Assembly (NCBI GenBank): GCA_035524595.1
Contig: DATKOP010000053.1
Coordinates: 1 to 64,000, forward strand
Direction: 5' to 3'
DNA length: 64,000 bases
From: CAIKZZ01 sp035524595
GTDB lineage: Bacteria > Pseudomonadota > Gammaproteobacteria > Steroidobacterales > Steroidobacteraceae
Shown here: piece after piece, positions 26,845-35,491 of the stretch
Layout of the letters: every line of letters starts with the position of its first letter
Numbering within the stretch: position 1 is the first letter of the stretch
The notes under the pieces: generated by a model
The model's database searches: none
The model's input: only the letters and a program-made list of their open reading frames with translations
What the model was told of the DNA's origin: nothing
Made by a program: the position numbers and the translations under genes

Positions 26845-28266
26845 TCAGGCGGCGATGCAGCGGTTGCGGCCGGCGGCCTTGGCCCGGTAGAGGGCCGCGT
26901 CGGCGCGGTCGAAGACCGTCTCGGCCGAGTCGCCGTCGCGCAGCTCGGTCAGCCCGCAGGAGACCGTGACCGGCACCGGCGTGCCGCGGAAGTGGAAGCG
27001 CAGCGCCTCCACCGACTCGCGCATGCGCTCGGCGACCGCGACGGCGTCGCCGAGGCCGGTGCCGATCAGCAGGCTGACGAACTCCTCGCCGCCGTAGCGC
27101 GCGAGGAAGTCGACCTCGCGCCGGCCGCGGCCGAGGCAGCCGGCCACCTCGCGCAGCACCGCGTCGCCGCCGCGGTGGCCGCAGCTGTCGTTGATGGCCT
27201 TGAAGTGGTCGACGTCGAAGACCAGCACCGCGACCGGGCTGCGAAAGCGCTTCCAGCGGGCGAGCTCCTCGGCGAAGCGCTCGTCGAAGGAGGCGCGGTT
27301 GGCGACCCGGGTCAGCGGGTCGAAGCGCGCGCGCCGGCGCTCCAGGTCGAGGTTGCGGTGCAGCTCGCGCGTCTCGCCCTCGAGCTCGGTGATCCGCGAC
27401 CGCATCCGCTCGGTGCGCGCCGCGTGCTCGACGAAGCGCAGCTGCTCGCGCTCGCGGAAGTCGCGGACGTTCACGGCGACCGCCTCGAGCCGGTCGGCGA
27501 CCATCGCCCGCAGCGCGCCGAGGTCGTCGCTGGCGCGGACTTCGTCCGAGAGCCGCGTCATCTGCGCCAGTACCTCGACGTTCAGCGATTCGGTGTCCTC
27601 GTGCTGGCGTTCGCGGTCGGCGCTGGCGCTGGCGAGGAAGATGGCCATCTCCTCGAGGCGCTCGGTCACCTGGGCGAGCATCGCCGCCGCCTCGGCGCGC
27701 TCGCGCGCGATCGCGGCGCCGTGCGCGGCGACGAGCTCCGCGACGCGTGCCAGCACCTGCGCGAGCGCGGCGTCGTCGGCCGCGGCGGCGAGGTCGGCCT
27801 GCAGGCCGGCGAGCTCGGGCGCGGCCGGATCGGACTGGGCGAGGCGCTCGACGAGCGCCGCGACGGCGGCGCAGCTCGCGTCCCAGCGGCGCGGCGCGGC
27901 CGGCAGCGGCGCGCGCACGCCCGCCGGCGCCGCCGCGGCACGGGCGACGGCGCCGCCCGCCGGCGGCGCGGCGGCGGGTGCCGGGCCCGGCGGCGTCGGC
28001 GCGGCCGACTTCTCCACCGCCATGATGGTGTCGGTCAGCGAGTCGAACAGCGCCTTCAGCTCGACCGCGTCCGATTCGCGGCGCGCCGCGGCGGCGAGCT
28101 TGTCGAGCTGGGCGTCGACGCGCCCGTCGTCGCCCTTGGCGACGGCGCACAGGCGCTGCACCAGCCGGCGCAGGATCTGCTCGACCGCGCGCCAGCGACG
28201 CTCCTCGGCCTCCATCTCGCGCAGCGAGTCGAGATGCTTCTTCTTCCAGTCGACGGGCTCGGTCAC
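26845..28266 (-). CDS. Diguanylate cyclase (GGDEF) with coiled-coil sensory region
   Basis: A 473-residue cytoplasmic protein with no membrane segment. The N-terminus (EPVDWKKKHLDSLREMEAEE) is a helical region seen in a subgroup of gammaproteobacterial cyclases. Long heptad-rich helices (about 150-310) follow. The C-terminal GGDEF domain has RYGGEEF as active site and an intact inhibitory site REVD five residues before it, predicting product feedback by c-di-GMP. It makes c-di-GMP from two GTP. The GTG at 28266 is preferred because the conserved helix begins right after it; a TTG at 28293 would add nine residues. Confidence 0.9.
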   Translation of the reverse strand: MTEPVDWKKKHLDSLREMEAEERRWRAVEQILRRLVQRLCAVAKGDDGRVDAQLDKLAAAARRESDAVELKALFDSLTDTIMAVEKSAAPTPPGPAPAAAPPAGGAVARAAAAPAGVRAPLPAAPRRWDASCAAVAALVERLAQSDPAAPELAGLQADLAAAADDAALAQVLARVAELVAAHGAAIARERAEAAAMLAQVTERLEEMAIFLASASADRERQHEDTESLNVEVLAQMTRLSDEVRASDDLGALRAMVADRLEAVAVNVRDFREREQLRFVEHAARTERMRSRITELEGETRELHRNLDLERRRARFDPLTRVANRASFDERFAEELARWKRFRSPVAVLVFDVDHFKAINDSCGHRGGDAVLREVAGCLGRGRREVDFLARYGGEEFVSLLIGTGLGDAVAVAERMRESVEALRFHFRGTPVPVTVSCGLTELRDGDSAETVFDRADAALYRAKAAGRNRCIAA

Positions 28267-28358
28267 GCGGCGCTCGCACGCAACGACGGTCAACCGCTGC
28301 TATCGGCAGCCGGCGGACCGGCTTGAGGTCCGTGGCCGCGCTCCGGCGCCGCCGGCGG

Positions 28359-28982
28359 TCACGGCGGCGGCGACCCCGCGATGATCGGGATGTGCGGCGC
28401 CGCCGTCCGCGGCGCGAGCCCGGACAGGCGCGGATCGTCCGCGACCTCGACGCGGCGGGCATAGGCGCAAAATCCCGATCGCAGATAGAAGGCGAGCGCG
28501 GCCGGATGGTCGTTGGTGCAGGTGTGCACCCACAGGCGCCGGATCGGCCGCGCCCAGGCGCGCTCGAGCGCGCGGTTCATCAGCCAGCGCCCGGCACCCT
28601 GGCCGAGCACCGCCCGGTCGAGGCCGTAGAAGGCGAGTTCGCACTCGCCGGCATCGCGGAAGTCGAGCTCGAGCAGGCCGAGGTCGCGGCCGCCGGCGGC
28701 GAGCGCGTACACCTCGACGTCGGGGTGGCGGATGATCGCCTCGAGCTCGGGCACCGGCATCACGAGGCGCGAGAACCAGAGCCACTCGGCGCCGACGCGC
28801 GCGTAGAGCTCGCGGTACCACGCCGCCTCGGGCCGCGGCACGCGGCGCAGCTGCCACGGCGGCGCCTCGCGCTCGGCGCGGGTCGCGGGACGCTCGCGCA
28901 TCTCGAGGCAGGTGACGACCGCGGCGATCTTGCCGGGCGCCACGTCGCTGTATCCGTCAGGTAGCACCATCGTGGTCCGCAT
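28359..28982 (-). CDS. GNAT-family N-acetyltransferase
   Basis: A protein of about 207 residues. The acetyl-CoA binding loop is RAVLGQGAGRWLMNRALERA, followed by RLWVHTCTNDHPAALAFYLRSGF, the usual strand 5 to helix 4 region of GNAT enzymes with a Tyr that can act as general acid. The N-terminal part begins with GYSDVAPGKIAAVVTCLEM. The acceptor is unknown. Several starts are possible (29012, 28982, 28970); the one at 28982 keeps the conserved N-terminal region and leaves room for a promoter shared with the divergent AroQ-PheC gene. Confidence 0.8.
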   Translation of the reverse strand: MRTTMVLPDGYSDVAPGKIAAVVTCLEMRERPATRAEREAPPWQLRRVPRPEAAWYRELYARVGAEWLWFSRLVMPVPELEAIIRHPDVEVYALAAGGRDLGLLELDFRDAGECELAFYGLDRAVLGQGAGRWLMNRALERAWARPIRRLWVHTCTNDHPAALAFYLRSGFCAYARRVEVADDPRLSGLAPRTAAPHIPIIAGSPPP

Positions 28983-29092
28983 CCTCGGCGCGTCCGCGCC
29001 ATAAGGTGGCACACCGGCCGCCGGCCTGTCATCCGCGCCGGCGACGCGCCAAGCCTGCTAGGCTGCCGCTCCCCTGCCGCACCCGGACGTCC

Positions 29093-30394
29093 ATGACCAC
29101 CGCGACCCGCCGCCTGCCGGCGCTCGTTCTCGCCGCGGCGCTGCTGTCGACGCTGCCGCCGGCGGCGCGTGCCCAGGCGCCCGCGTCGGCCCCGCTGCTC
29201 GGCCCGGCGGAGCTGGTCGGCGAGGTGCTGGCCCGCGCCGACGACCGCCTCGCGCTGATGCCGGCGGTCGCGGCCGCCAAGTGGGCCCAGCACCAGCCGG
29301 TCGGCGACCCGGCCCGCGAGGCGGCCGTCACCCAGGCGGCCGGCGACCGCGCGGCCGAGCTCGGCCTGCTGCGCGAGCCGGTCGTGGCGCTGTTCGCGCT
29401 GCAGGTGCGCCTCGCGCGCGCGGCGCAGGAGTCGCTGCTCGAACGCTGGTCGCGCGGCGAGCCACCCGAAGAGCGCGGACCGGCGCAGTCGCTCGCCGGC
29501 GAGCTGCGGCCGCGCCTCGACCGGCTGAGCGGCGAACTCGTCGAGGCGCTCTACCTCGCGGCGCCGGCGCTGGCGGAGCCCGACGCGTCGTCGCGGTACG
29601 CGGCGGTCGCCCGCGAGCGCCTGCCCGCGCCGCGCTGGACGGCGTCCGACCGCGCCGAGCTGCTGGCGGCGCTCGCCGCGGTCCGGTTCGCAGCGCCGCG
29701 CTCGCTCGAGCGCGCCGAGCGCGCGCGGCTGCTGCGCATCGGCACGCCGGCGGACTACGCGCCGTTCGCCATCGAGGCCGGCGGGCGGGTGACCGGCGCC
29801 GACGTCGCGCTCGCGCTTCGGCTCGCGACGGCGCTTGGCCTGCGGCCGGTGTTCGTGCGCAGCTCCTGGCGCACCCTGCTCGCGGACCTGGCGGCCGACC
29901 GCTTCGACATCGCCGTGGGCGGCATCTCCGTGACCCCGGCGCGGGCCGCCGCGGCCGGGTTCTCGCGGCCCACCGCGCACGGCGGCAAGACCGCCGTCGG
30001 CCGCTGCTCCGACCGCGAGCGTCTCGGGTCGCTGGCTGCGATCGACCAGCCGGCGGTGCGGGTCATCGAGAACCCCGGCGGCACCAACGAGGCGTTCGCG
30101 CGCAACACGCTGCACGCGGCCTCGCTCAGCGTGCATCCCGACAACCGCACGGTATTCGACGAGATCGTCGCGGCGCGCGCCGACGTGATGTTCACCGACG
30201 ACATGGAAGTGGCACTCGCGACGCGCCGCCATCCGGAGCTTTGCCGCCTGCTCGATGAGCTGTACGCGCCGGCGGACAAGGCGATCCTGCTGCCGCCGGA
30301 GCCGGCCTGGGCGGCGGCGGTCGATGCGTGGCTCGTGCCGGAGATCGCCCGCGGCACGCCGCAGCGGCTGCTCGCCGAGGAGCTCGCGCGCTGA
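29093..30394 (+). CDS. Periplasmic chorismate mutase (AroQ gamma) fused to cyclohexadienyl dehydratase (PheC)
   Basis: A 433-residue protein. Signal peptide (ALVLAAALLSTLPPAARAQ), then an all-helical chorismate mutase domain of the secreted AroQ gamma class (about 35-195) with RLALMPAVAAAKWAQHQPVGDPARE and ALQVRLARAAQESLLERW, then a periplasmic-binding-protein fold (about 215-425) matching PheC cyclohexadienyl dehydratase: IGTPADYAPF, DIAVGGISVTPARA, NPGGTNEAFAR, SVHPDNRTVFDEI and MFTDDMEVALATRRHPELC. The fused enzyme would convert chorismate through prephenate to phenylpyruvate outside the cytoplasm. It lies beside a chorismatase/AMP-ligase locus that also depends on chorismate. The ATG is chosen for the signal peptide; the ribosome-binding site is weak. 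Confidence in both domains is high; the physiological role is uncertain. Confidence 0.88.
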   Translation: MTTATRRLPALVLAAALLSTLPPAARAQAPASAPLLGPAELVGEVLARADDRLALMPAVAAAKWAQHQPVGDPAREAAVTQAAGDRAAELGLLREPVVALFALQVRLARAAQESLLERWSRGEPPEERGPAQSLAGELRPRLDRLSGELVEALYLAAPALAEPDASSRYAAVARERLPAPRWTASDRAELLAALAAVRFAAPRSLERAERARLLRIGTPADYAPFAIEAGGRVTGADVALALRLATALGLRPVFVRSSWRTLLADLAADRFDIAVGGISVTPARAAAAGFSRPTAHGGKTAVGRCSDRERLGSLAAIDQPAVRVIENPGGTNEAFARNTLHAASLSVHPDNRTVFDEIVAARADVMFTDDMEVALATRRHPELCRLLDELYAPADKAILLPPEPAWAAAVDAWLVPEIARGTPQRLLAEELAR

Positions 30395-30402
30395 CGGCCG
30401 GT

Positions 30403-31113
30403 CTAGGGCGCGCGCGCCGCGATCCGCACCTGGCCCGGCTCCCCGAGCCGGGCCCCGAGGCCGAGCCGCCGGCGCAGCCCGAGATCCGGCAGGCTCCACC
30501 ACGGCGCCGGCGTGAGCACGCCGCCCGCGCCGATCTCGAAGCCGGCGGCGGCGATCAGCTCGGCGTACTGCTCGGCGCTCTGCTGCTCGCGCGGCGGGTG
30601 CCGAAACAGCAGTCGCACCGGCCACCAGCCGAGGAACGAGCGGCAGGACTCGGCGAGCAGCAGCCAGCCACCGGGCGCGAGCACGCGGCGCAGCTCCGCG
30701 AGCACGGCTGCCGGGTCGGCGCAGTGGTGCAGCAACTGGTGGCAGACGACCAGATCGACCGAGCCGCTGGCGATCGGCAGGCGGGTGGCGTCGGCGCGGC
30801 GCACCTCGATCGCGCCGCCGAGCCGGGCCGCGAGCCGCGTCGCGGCCGCCACGGCGCCGGGCTGGATGTCGACGGCGATCAGCCGCCGCGGCGCGAAGGT
30901 CCGCCGCAGCGCCTCGAAGGCCGCACCCTCGCCGCAGCCGGCATCGAGCACGGTCGCGAACGGCCCGTGGCCGGGCGGCAGCAGCGCGGCGAGCTCGGCC
31001 ATCGCCTCGGCGACGACGTACTGCCGCCAGATGCCGGTGCGCTGGAACCACTCCCCGAAGCGGGTCTCGGGGACGTACCCGCCGCCCGCCGGCCGCCGTG
31101 CCGCGGCGTTCAA
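30403..31113 (-). CDS. SAM-dependent class I methyltransferase
   Basis: About 236 residues. The SAM-binding motif is VLDAGCGEGAAFEAL, followed by LIAVDIQPG and the post-motif ADATRLPIASGSVDLVVCHQLLHH. The N-terminal GYVPETRFGEWFQRTGIWRQYVV resembles methyltransferases that I recall from aryl-polyene gene clusters. No upstream ATG exists; a TTG at 31113 overlaps the TGA of the thioesterase gene as TTGA, so translational coupling with that start is the best reading. The acceptor is probably an aromatic hydroxyl or a lipid-linked intermediate (inference from the neighbours). Last gene of the minus-strand set. Confidence 0.78.
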   Translation of the reverse strand: MNAAARRPAGGGYVPETRFGEWFQRTGIWRQYVVAEAMAELAALLPPGHGPFATVLDAGCGEGAAFEALRRTFAPRRLIAVDIQPGAVAAATRLAARLGGAIEVRRADATRLPIASGSVDLVVCHQLLHHCADPAAVLAELRRVLAPGGWLLLAESCRSFLGWWPVRLLFRHPPREQQSAEQYAELIAAAGFEIGAGGVLTPAPWWSLPDLGLRRRLGLGARLGEPGQVRIAARAP

Positions 31114-31565
31114 GGATCGCGGCCGGCGGCCGAGAGGTAGGCGCTCAGCCGCTCGCGCAGCACGGCCGGCGCGCCGATGTGCATCTCGCCGCTCGCGGCG
31201 CTGACCGCGACCTGGATCGTGTGTCCGGTGGTGGTCCGCTGGCCGTCGGCGTCCAGGATCTCGTAGCCGATCTTCAGCCGGTAGTCCCATTCGAGCAGCC
31301 GCGCCCGGGTCGTGATGCGCGAGTCGAACGGCAGCGCGCGGATGTACTTGACGCTCGCCTTGACGATCGGCCAGTAGAAGCCGCTGGCCAGCATCTGGCG
31401 GTAGCCGTAGCCGATCGACTCGAGCAGCGCGCAGCGCGCCTGGTCGAAATAGCGGAAGTAGTTGCCGTGCCAGGCGACGCCGACCGGATCGGCGTCGTGG
31501 AACGGCACCGTCAGCTCGACCGTGGCTGACAGGTCGATCGCGAGCGGCAGCTCCGCCGGCGTCAC
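31110..31565 (-). CDS. Hot-dog acyl-CoA thioesterase, 4-hydroxybenzoyl-CoA thioesterase-like
   Basis: A 151-residue protein with the family motif HDADPVGVAWHGNYFRYFDQAR, in which the Asp is the catalytic base or nucleophile, then a long helix and ASVKYIRALPFDSRITTRARLL. Length fits single-domain 4HBT enzymes. It would hydrolyse an acyl- or aroyl-thioester. The start is GTG. Its stop overlaps the proposed TTG start of the methyltransferase by four bases. In aryl-polyene clusters a thioesterase of this class is usual, which matches the AMP-ligase two genes upstream. Confidence 0.85.
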   Translation of the reverse strand: MTPAELPLAIDLSATVELTVPFHDADPVGVAWHGNYFRYFDQARCALLESIGYGYRQMLASGFYWPIVKASVKYIRALPFDSRITTRARLLEWDYRLKIGYEILDADGQRTTTGHTIQVAVSAASGEMHIGAPAVLRERLSAYLSAAGRDP

Positions 31566-31702
31566 GACGGCGCTCGCGATCCGGCCGCCGCGCGGCGGCG
31601 GTGCGCGCCGCCGGCAGCGCGCCGCGGGTCAGGGCTCGTGTCCATGGCCTTATCCTGACGCGCCGGCGCGAGCTGCGGAAGTGGGGGGTGCCACGCAGCG
31701 CC

Positions 31703-32284
31703 TCAGCCGCGCGCCGCGCGGGCGGCGCGGTGGCTCAGCCATGCGCGCAGCACGCGCTCCCCGGCCAGCAGCGCGCCGGCGCCGAGGTATGCCAGCAGCC
31801 CGTTGTACAGCGCCCACGTCTCGCGCGAGCCGGCGAGCGCGGTCGCGAGCGCGATGCCGCCATTGGCGGCGAAGAACGCGCACCAGACGACCGTCACCAT
31901 GCGCGTGTAGCGCACGCCGGCTGCGTCGAGCACCGCGCCGGTGGCGCGCGCGATCCGCTCGACCATGCTCGGCGGCCGCAGCAGCGTCATCGCGAACGCC
32001 GTCAGCAACGTCGCGTTCACGCCGACCGGATAGAGGCGCGCCAGCGTCTCGCTGTCGGTGGCGATGATCGCCGCGGCGAAGGCCGTCCCCACCAGCAGCG
32101 CGCCCAGCGCCTGCAGGCGCACGCCGCCCGGCGTCAGGTAGCGGATCGCGAGCACGATCAGCAGCGCGAGGCCGGCGACGCGGATCCGGCCGCGGCCGAT
32201 GAGCAGGTAGACGCCGAAGGGATAGGCGGCGAGCAGCAGCGCCGACGCCGTGCGCAGCAGCACGCGCCCCGACGGCCGCCTCAC
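31703..32284 (-). CDS. COG4648-type predicted membrane protein
   Basis: About 193 residues with six or so hydrophobic helices: LLLAAYPFGVYLLIGRG, ALLIVLAIRYL, LLVGTAFAAAIIA, YPVGVNATLLTAFAMTLL, TRMVTVVWCAFFAANGGIALA and ALYNGLLAYLGAGALLAGE. The conserved set (AYPFxVYL, YPVxVN, RYTRxVTxVWCxFF, LYNGLxAY) is that of the COG4648 membrane proteins. These are common in aryl-polyene loci and have no proven function. GTG codons at 32284 and 32263 are both possible starts; the former gives the typical short charged N-terminus. Same strand as the AMP-ligase and thioesterase. Confidence 0.75.
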   Translation of the reverse strand: MRRPSGRVLLRTASALLLAAYPFGVYLLIGRGRIRVAGLALLIVLAIRYLTPGGVRLQALGALLVGTAFAAAIIATDSETLARLYPVGVNATLLTAFAMTLLRPPSMVERIARATGAVLDAAGVRYTRMVTVVWCAFFAANGGIALATALAGSRETWALYNGLLAYLGAGALLAGERVLRAWLSHRAARAARG

Positions 32285-32392
32285 GGGCCGGCACCGCGCG
32301 TCGCCGCGCGCCGGTGCAGCGCGGGGTCCCGCGCCCGGTCGCGGGCGCATCGCGATCGCCGCGCGCCCAGGCGCATGCGCTGTCGCCGGCCG

Positions 32393-32803
32393 CTACAGCA
32401 GCTGCTGGTCGATGTTCTGCTTCAGCTTGAGCACCCAGCCGTTGTAGTGCGGATGGATCAGCTCTTCGGTGTCGGTCTTCTTGTAGTTGAGGTTGGTGCT
32501 GTCGACGTAGTGGATGCTGTAGCTCTGGGTGTCGAAGGTGATCTCGACCACGGCGGAATGGCTGCGCGTCATCACCGTCAGCTTCATGCGGCCCGGCGAG
32601 GATTCCGACACCGACCAGTGGCCCGCCTTCGCGCCGGCCACGGTGATCGCGTGCTGCACGTCCTCGAGCGTCCGCTGGGTCCCTGCCTTGGGCGGGATCG
32701 TGTTGTGCTCGAAGTTCTGAATCGGCACGTTCGAGCGCGCAAACGCCGCGCCCGACAACCCCAGCATCAACAGCAACACAAAGCCCCGGTGCAGCGCGCG
32801 CAT
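32393..32803 (-). CDS. Small exported protein of the conserved YSIxYxDSxNLxY type
   Basis: A 136-residue protein with a signal peptide (FVLLLMLGLSGAAFA). The mature part has VQHAITVAGAKAGHWSVSES, a beta region HSAVVEITFDTQSYSIHYVD followed by STNLNYK, and HPHYNGWVLKLKQNI. Small lipoproteins and periplasmic proteins with this pattern are widespread in Proteobacteria and lack a named function. Here there is no lipobox Cys, so it should be free in the periplasm. The ATG has a very good ribosome-binding site (GGGAGG, eight bases upstream). It is transcribed with the AMP-ligase gene. Confidence 0.75.
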   Translation of the reverse strand: MRALHRGFVLLLMLGLSGAAFARSNVPIQNFEHNTIPPKAGTQRTLEDVQHAITVAGAKAGHWSVSESSPGRMKLTVMTRSHSAVVEITFDTQSYSIHYVDSTNLNYKKTDTEELIHPHYNGWVLKLKQNIDQQLL

Positions 32804-32898
32804 GACGAATCCTCCCTTTCGATACACGACCGCGACCCGGCGCGGATTGACGAGAAGCTGCCGCCGAACGGCCCGCCCGTCAAGCGCCGGGTGGCTGC

Positions 32899-34293
32899 CT
32901 AGACCGTCGCCGCGGCCCCGGCAACCTGCCGGTACAGCTCGAGCACGGCCTCGCGCGCGAGCTTGCCCGTCGGCGACCGCGGCAGCGCCGGCACGATCAG
33001 CAGCGGGCGCGGGATGAAGACCGGGTCGAGCAGCGGTACGAGCGCGGCGCGCACCGCCGCCGCGTCGAGCGTGCGCGCGACCACCAGCGCCACCAGCCGC
33101 GCCTCGTCCGCGGCGCCCGGCAGCTGGAATGCGACCGCGTCCTCGACGCCGGGCACGGCGCACAACAGCCGCGTCACCTCGGCGAGCGAGCCGCGCTTGC
33201 CGCCGATCTTGACGAGGTCGCTGTCGCGGCCGCCGAGCACGAAGCTGCCGTCCGCCCGGAACTCGAGCGCATCGAGCAGCCGCACTTCGCCCGCGATGTG
33301 CGCGGCGCGCACGCGCGCGACGCCGTCGTCGACGCGGCAGCGGATGCCTTCGAAGAAGCGCCAGGCTTCGCCGCCGGCGGTGCGGCGCGCGGCCATGCTG
33401 CCGACCTCGGTGCAGCCGTAGATCTCGACCAGCCCGGCGCCGAACAGCGCCTCGACCGAGCGGGCGAGCGCCGCCTCGAGCGGCGCGGTGGCCGACAGCA
33501 CTCGTTCGACCGGCGCGAAGCTCATGCCGGAGGCGAGCAGCGCCCGCAGGTGCACCGGCGTCGATACCAGCACCCGCGGCGGCGGCGACTCCATGAGCGC
33601 GGCGGCGACGTTCGCCGGAAAGAACGGCCGGCCGTCGTGCATCGCGACCGGACCGCGCAACGCCGCGAGCGCGGTGGTCTCGAAGCCGTACATGTGCTGC
33701 GCCGGCACCGTCGACACGACCGAGAACGGGCCCGCGCCCTCGCCGAGGAAGTGCGGCAGGTTGATCGCGGTACCGGCCACGAGCGCCCGCCAGCTCTTGG
33801 GCTGCGGCATCGGCGCGCCGGTGCTGCCGCTCGTGAAGGTCACGGCCGCAATCAGCTCCGGCGGCACCGCGGCGTTCACGGGCGGCGCGCGCAGCGACTC
33901 GTCCGCCGCGACGACCTTGGCGCCGAAGCGCGCGCCGGCGGCGTCGGCGACGACGACGCTGCCCGGCCAGTCGTCCCGGATCCGGGCCACCGTCGATTCG
34001 AGCGCGTTCGGCGGCATCAGCGTCGTCAGGCCGCGCGCCAGCGCGGCGGCGAACGCCACCAGGAAGCGGTAGCGGTCCTCGCAGACGTTGATGACGGTGC
34101 CGGTCGCCGGCAGTTCGCGCGCCAGACCCTGTGCCTGCGCGAGGAACGCCTCGGCCGTGACTGGCGCGCCGCGCCGGATGGCGATCGGCTCGCCCGGCGC
34201 GCGCGCGAGCAACGGTACGCCGGCCGTCGGCCGGTCCGCCGCAGCGACCGTCGCGTCGCCGCAGCTGCGTTTCGTCAGGTCGTGCGCCGTCAC
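32899..34293 (-). CDS. AMP-dependent aryl/acyl ligase of the aryl-polyene cluster type
   Basis: A 464-residue adenylate-forming enzyme. Motifs: FTSGSTGAPMPQPKSW (P-loop), YGCTEVGS (aromatic and Thr-Glu motif), GRDSDLVKIGGKRGS (hinge and core), and PTGKL with the catalytic Lys near the end. The N-terminal TVINVCEDRYRFLVAFAAAL matches ligases of aryl-polyene and xanthomonadin loci, which load an aromatic acid onto a carrier. The substrate here is likely 3- or 4-hydroxybenzoate from the divergent chorismatase, but this is inference. GTG at 34293 is preferred because GGGGA lies five bases upstream; a longer ATG start at 34326 is possible. Confidence 0.82.
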   Translation of the reverse strand: MTAHDLTKRSCGDATVAAADRPTAGVPLLARAPGEPIAIRRGAPVTAEAFLAQAQGLARELPATGTVINVCEDRYRFLVAFAAALARGLTTLMPPNALESTVARIRDDWPGSVVVADAAGARFGAKVVAADESLRAPPVNAAVPPELIAAVTFTSGSTGAPMPQPKSWRALVAGTAINLPHFLGEGAGPFSVVSTVPAQHMYGFETTALAALRGPVAMHDGRPFFPANVAAALMESPPPRVLVSTPVHLRALLASGMSFAPVERVLSATAPLEAALARSVEALFGAGLVEIYGCTEVGSMAARRTAGGEAWRFFEGIRCRVDDGVARVRAAHIAGEVRLLDALEFRADGSFVLGGRDSDLVKIGGKRGSLAEVTRLLCAVPGVEDAVAFQLPGAADEARLVALVVARTLDAAAVRAALVPLLDPVFIPRPLLIVPALPRSPTGKLAREAVLELYRQVAGAAATV

Positions 34294-34343
34294 GCTGTTC
34301 CCCGCTGCGACGCGCCGCACCCCCATCGCACGCGTCGCGGCGG

Positions 34344-34352
34344 ATACTAGCA
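34344..34352 (-). promoter_or_regulatory. Possible extended -10 promoter of the AMP-ligase gene
   Basis: On the minus strand TGCTAGTAT combines the TGn extension with TAGTAT (four of six). The predicted start lies about 44 bases before the GTG at 34293 and within the 140-base divergent gap to the chorismatase gene. Confidence 0.3.
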
Positions 34353-34433
34353 AACCGGCGCACGGCAGCCGCCCCGGGGCCGCTGTGGCATGATAAAGAC
34401 GCATGCGCTGCAGAGCGCACCGGGACGGGGTTT

Positions 34434-35486
34434 ATGACTGCATCGCAGGCGGGGACGCTGCTCGAGCCGTCCGCGCGGTCGACGACCGCCGCGACGGCGG
34501 CCGAGGCCGATGCCGCGCGAGCCTTTGACCCGGGCGCGCGCAGCGCGTCGAGTTTCTTCGCGCTGCGCTTCGGCCAGCACGACTCGCCGCGCGACGATGC
34601 CGGCATCGTGCCGGTCCCGCTGCGGCGCCTCGGCGGCGGGCGATCGTGGCCGATCTGGAGCGGCAGCGAGGCGGCGGTGCGCGGCGCGGCGGCCGCCGGT
34701 GGCGGCGCGCTGAGCACGCCGGACCACGTGGTCCTCCACCGCAGCGTGGCGCTCGGCGGCGGCGCCGACGTCGGCGCCGTGGCGCGCGAGGTCTACAGGG
34801 ACCTGCTCACCCGGGCACGCGGACTCGGCTACCCGCACCCGGTCCGGATCTGGAACTTCGTGCCGGACATCAACCGCGGCGCCGGCGACGCCGAGACCTA
34901 CGTGCTGTTCAATGCCGGCCGCAAGGCAGCCTTCGACCTGCTCGGCTTCGCGCCGGCGCGCTATCCGGCGGCGACCGGCGTCGGCAGCGCCCCCGGCTCG
35001 CCGCTGACGGTCATCGTCGCCGCCAGTCGTGCCGAGCCGACGCCGATCGAGAACCCGCGCCAGACCAGTGCCTACCTGTACCCGCGCCGCTACGGGCCGC
35101 GCTCGCCGGCCTTTGCGCGCGCGATGCTGCTGCCGGACCGCGACGGCGCGACGCTGTTCGTTTCCGGCACCGCCAGCATCGTCGGCCACGAGTCGCAGCA
35201 CCGCGGCATCGAGGCGCAGCTCGCCGAGACGCTGACCAACATCGCGCAGCTGCTCGACTGCGCGGCGGCGAAGTTCCCCGGCCTCCGGCCCGGAGCGCGC
35301 CGCCACTGGCAGGTGTACCTGCGCGACCCCGCGGACCTCGCGGTCGTCGAGCGCGAGGTGCGCAGCGGGCTCGGCGACGGCGCCGCGGTCAGCTTCCTGC
35401 AGGCCGACATCTGCCGGCGCGAGCTGCTGGTCGAGATCGAGGGCGTCTGCGAATTCGGCCGCCACGCGCCGGCGCCCGGCGCCTGA
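34434..35486 (+). CDS. Chorismatase (FkbO/Hyg5/XanB2 family)
   Basis: A 350-residue protein. Family segments in order: RIWNFVPDINRGAGDAETY, LFNAGRKAAFDLLG, PAATGVGSAPG, IENPRQTSAYLYPRRYGPRS, FVSGTASIVGHESQHRG, and SFLQADICRRELLVEIEG near the C-terminus. These enzymes hydrolyse chorismate; depending on the subgroup they give 3-hydroxybenzoate, 4-hydroxybenzoate or a dihydroxycyclohexadiene acid. XanB2, the relative that feeds xanthomonadin and ubiquinone in Xanthomonas, makes both hydroxybenzoates. The subgroup cannot be settled by eye. Divergent from the AMP-ligase gene and only five bases before the radical SAM gene. ACGGGG precedes the ATG. Confidence 0.87.
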   Translation: MTASQAGTLLEPSARSTTAATAAEADAARAFDPGARSASSFFALRFGQHDSPRDDAGIVPVPLRRLGGGRSWPIWSGSEAAVRGAAAAGGGALSTPDHVVLHRSVALGGGADVGAVAREVYRDLLTRARGLGYPHPVRIWNFVPDINRGAGDAETYVLFNAGRKAAFDLLGFAPARYPAATGVGSAPGSPLTVIVAASRAEPTPIENPRQTSAYLYPRRYGPRSPAFARAMLLPDRDGATLFVSGTASIVGHESQHRGIEAQLAETLTNIAQLLDCAAAKFPGLRPGARRHWQVYLRDPADLAVVEREVRSGLGDGAAVSFLQADICRRELLVEIEGVCEFGRHAPAPGA

Positions 35487-35491
35487 GCGCC

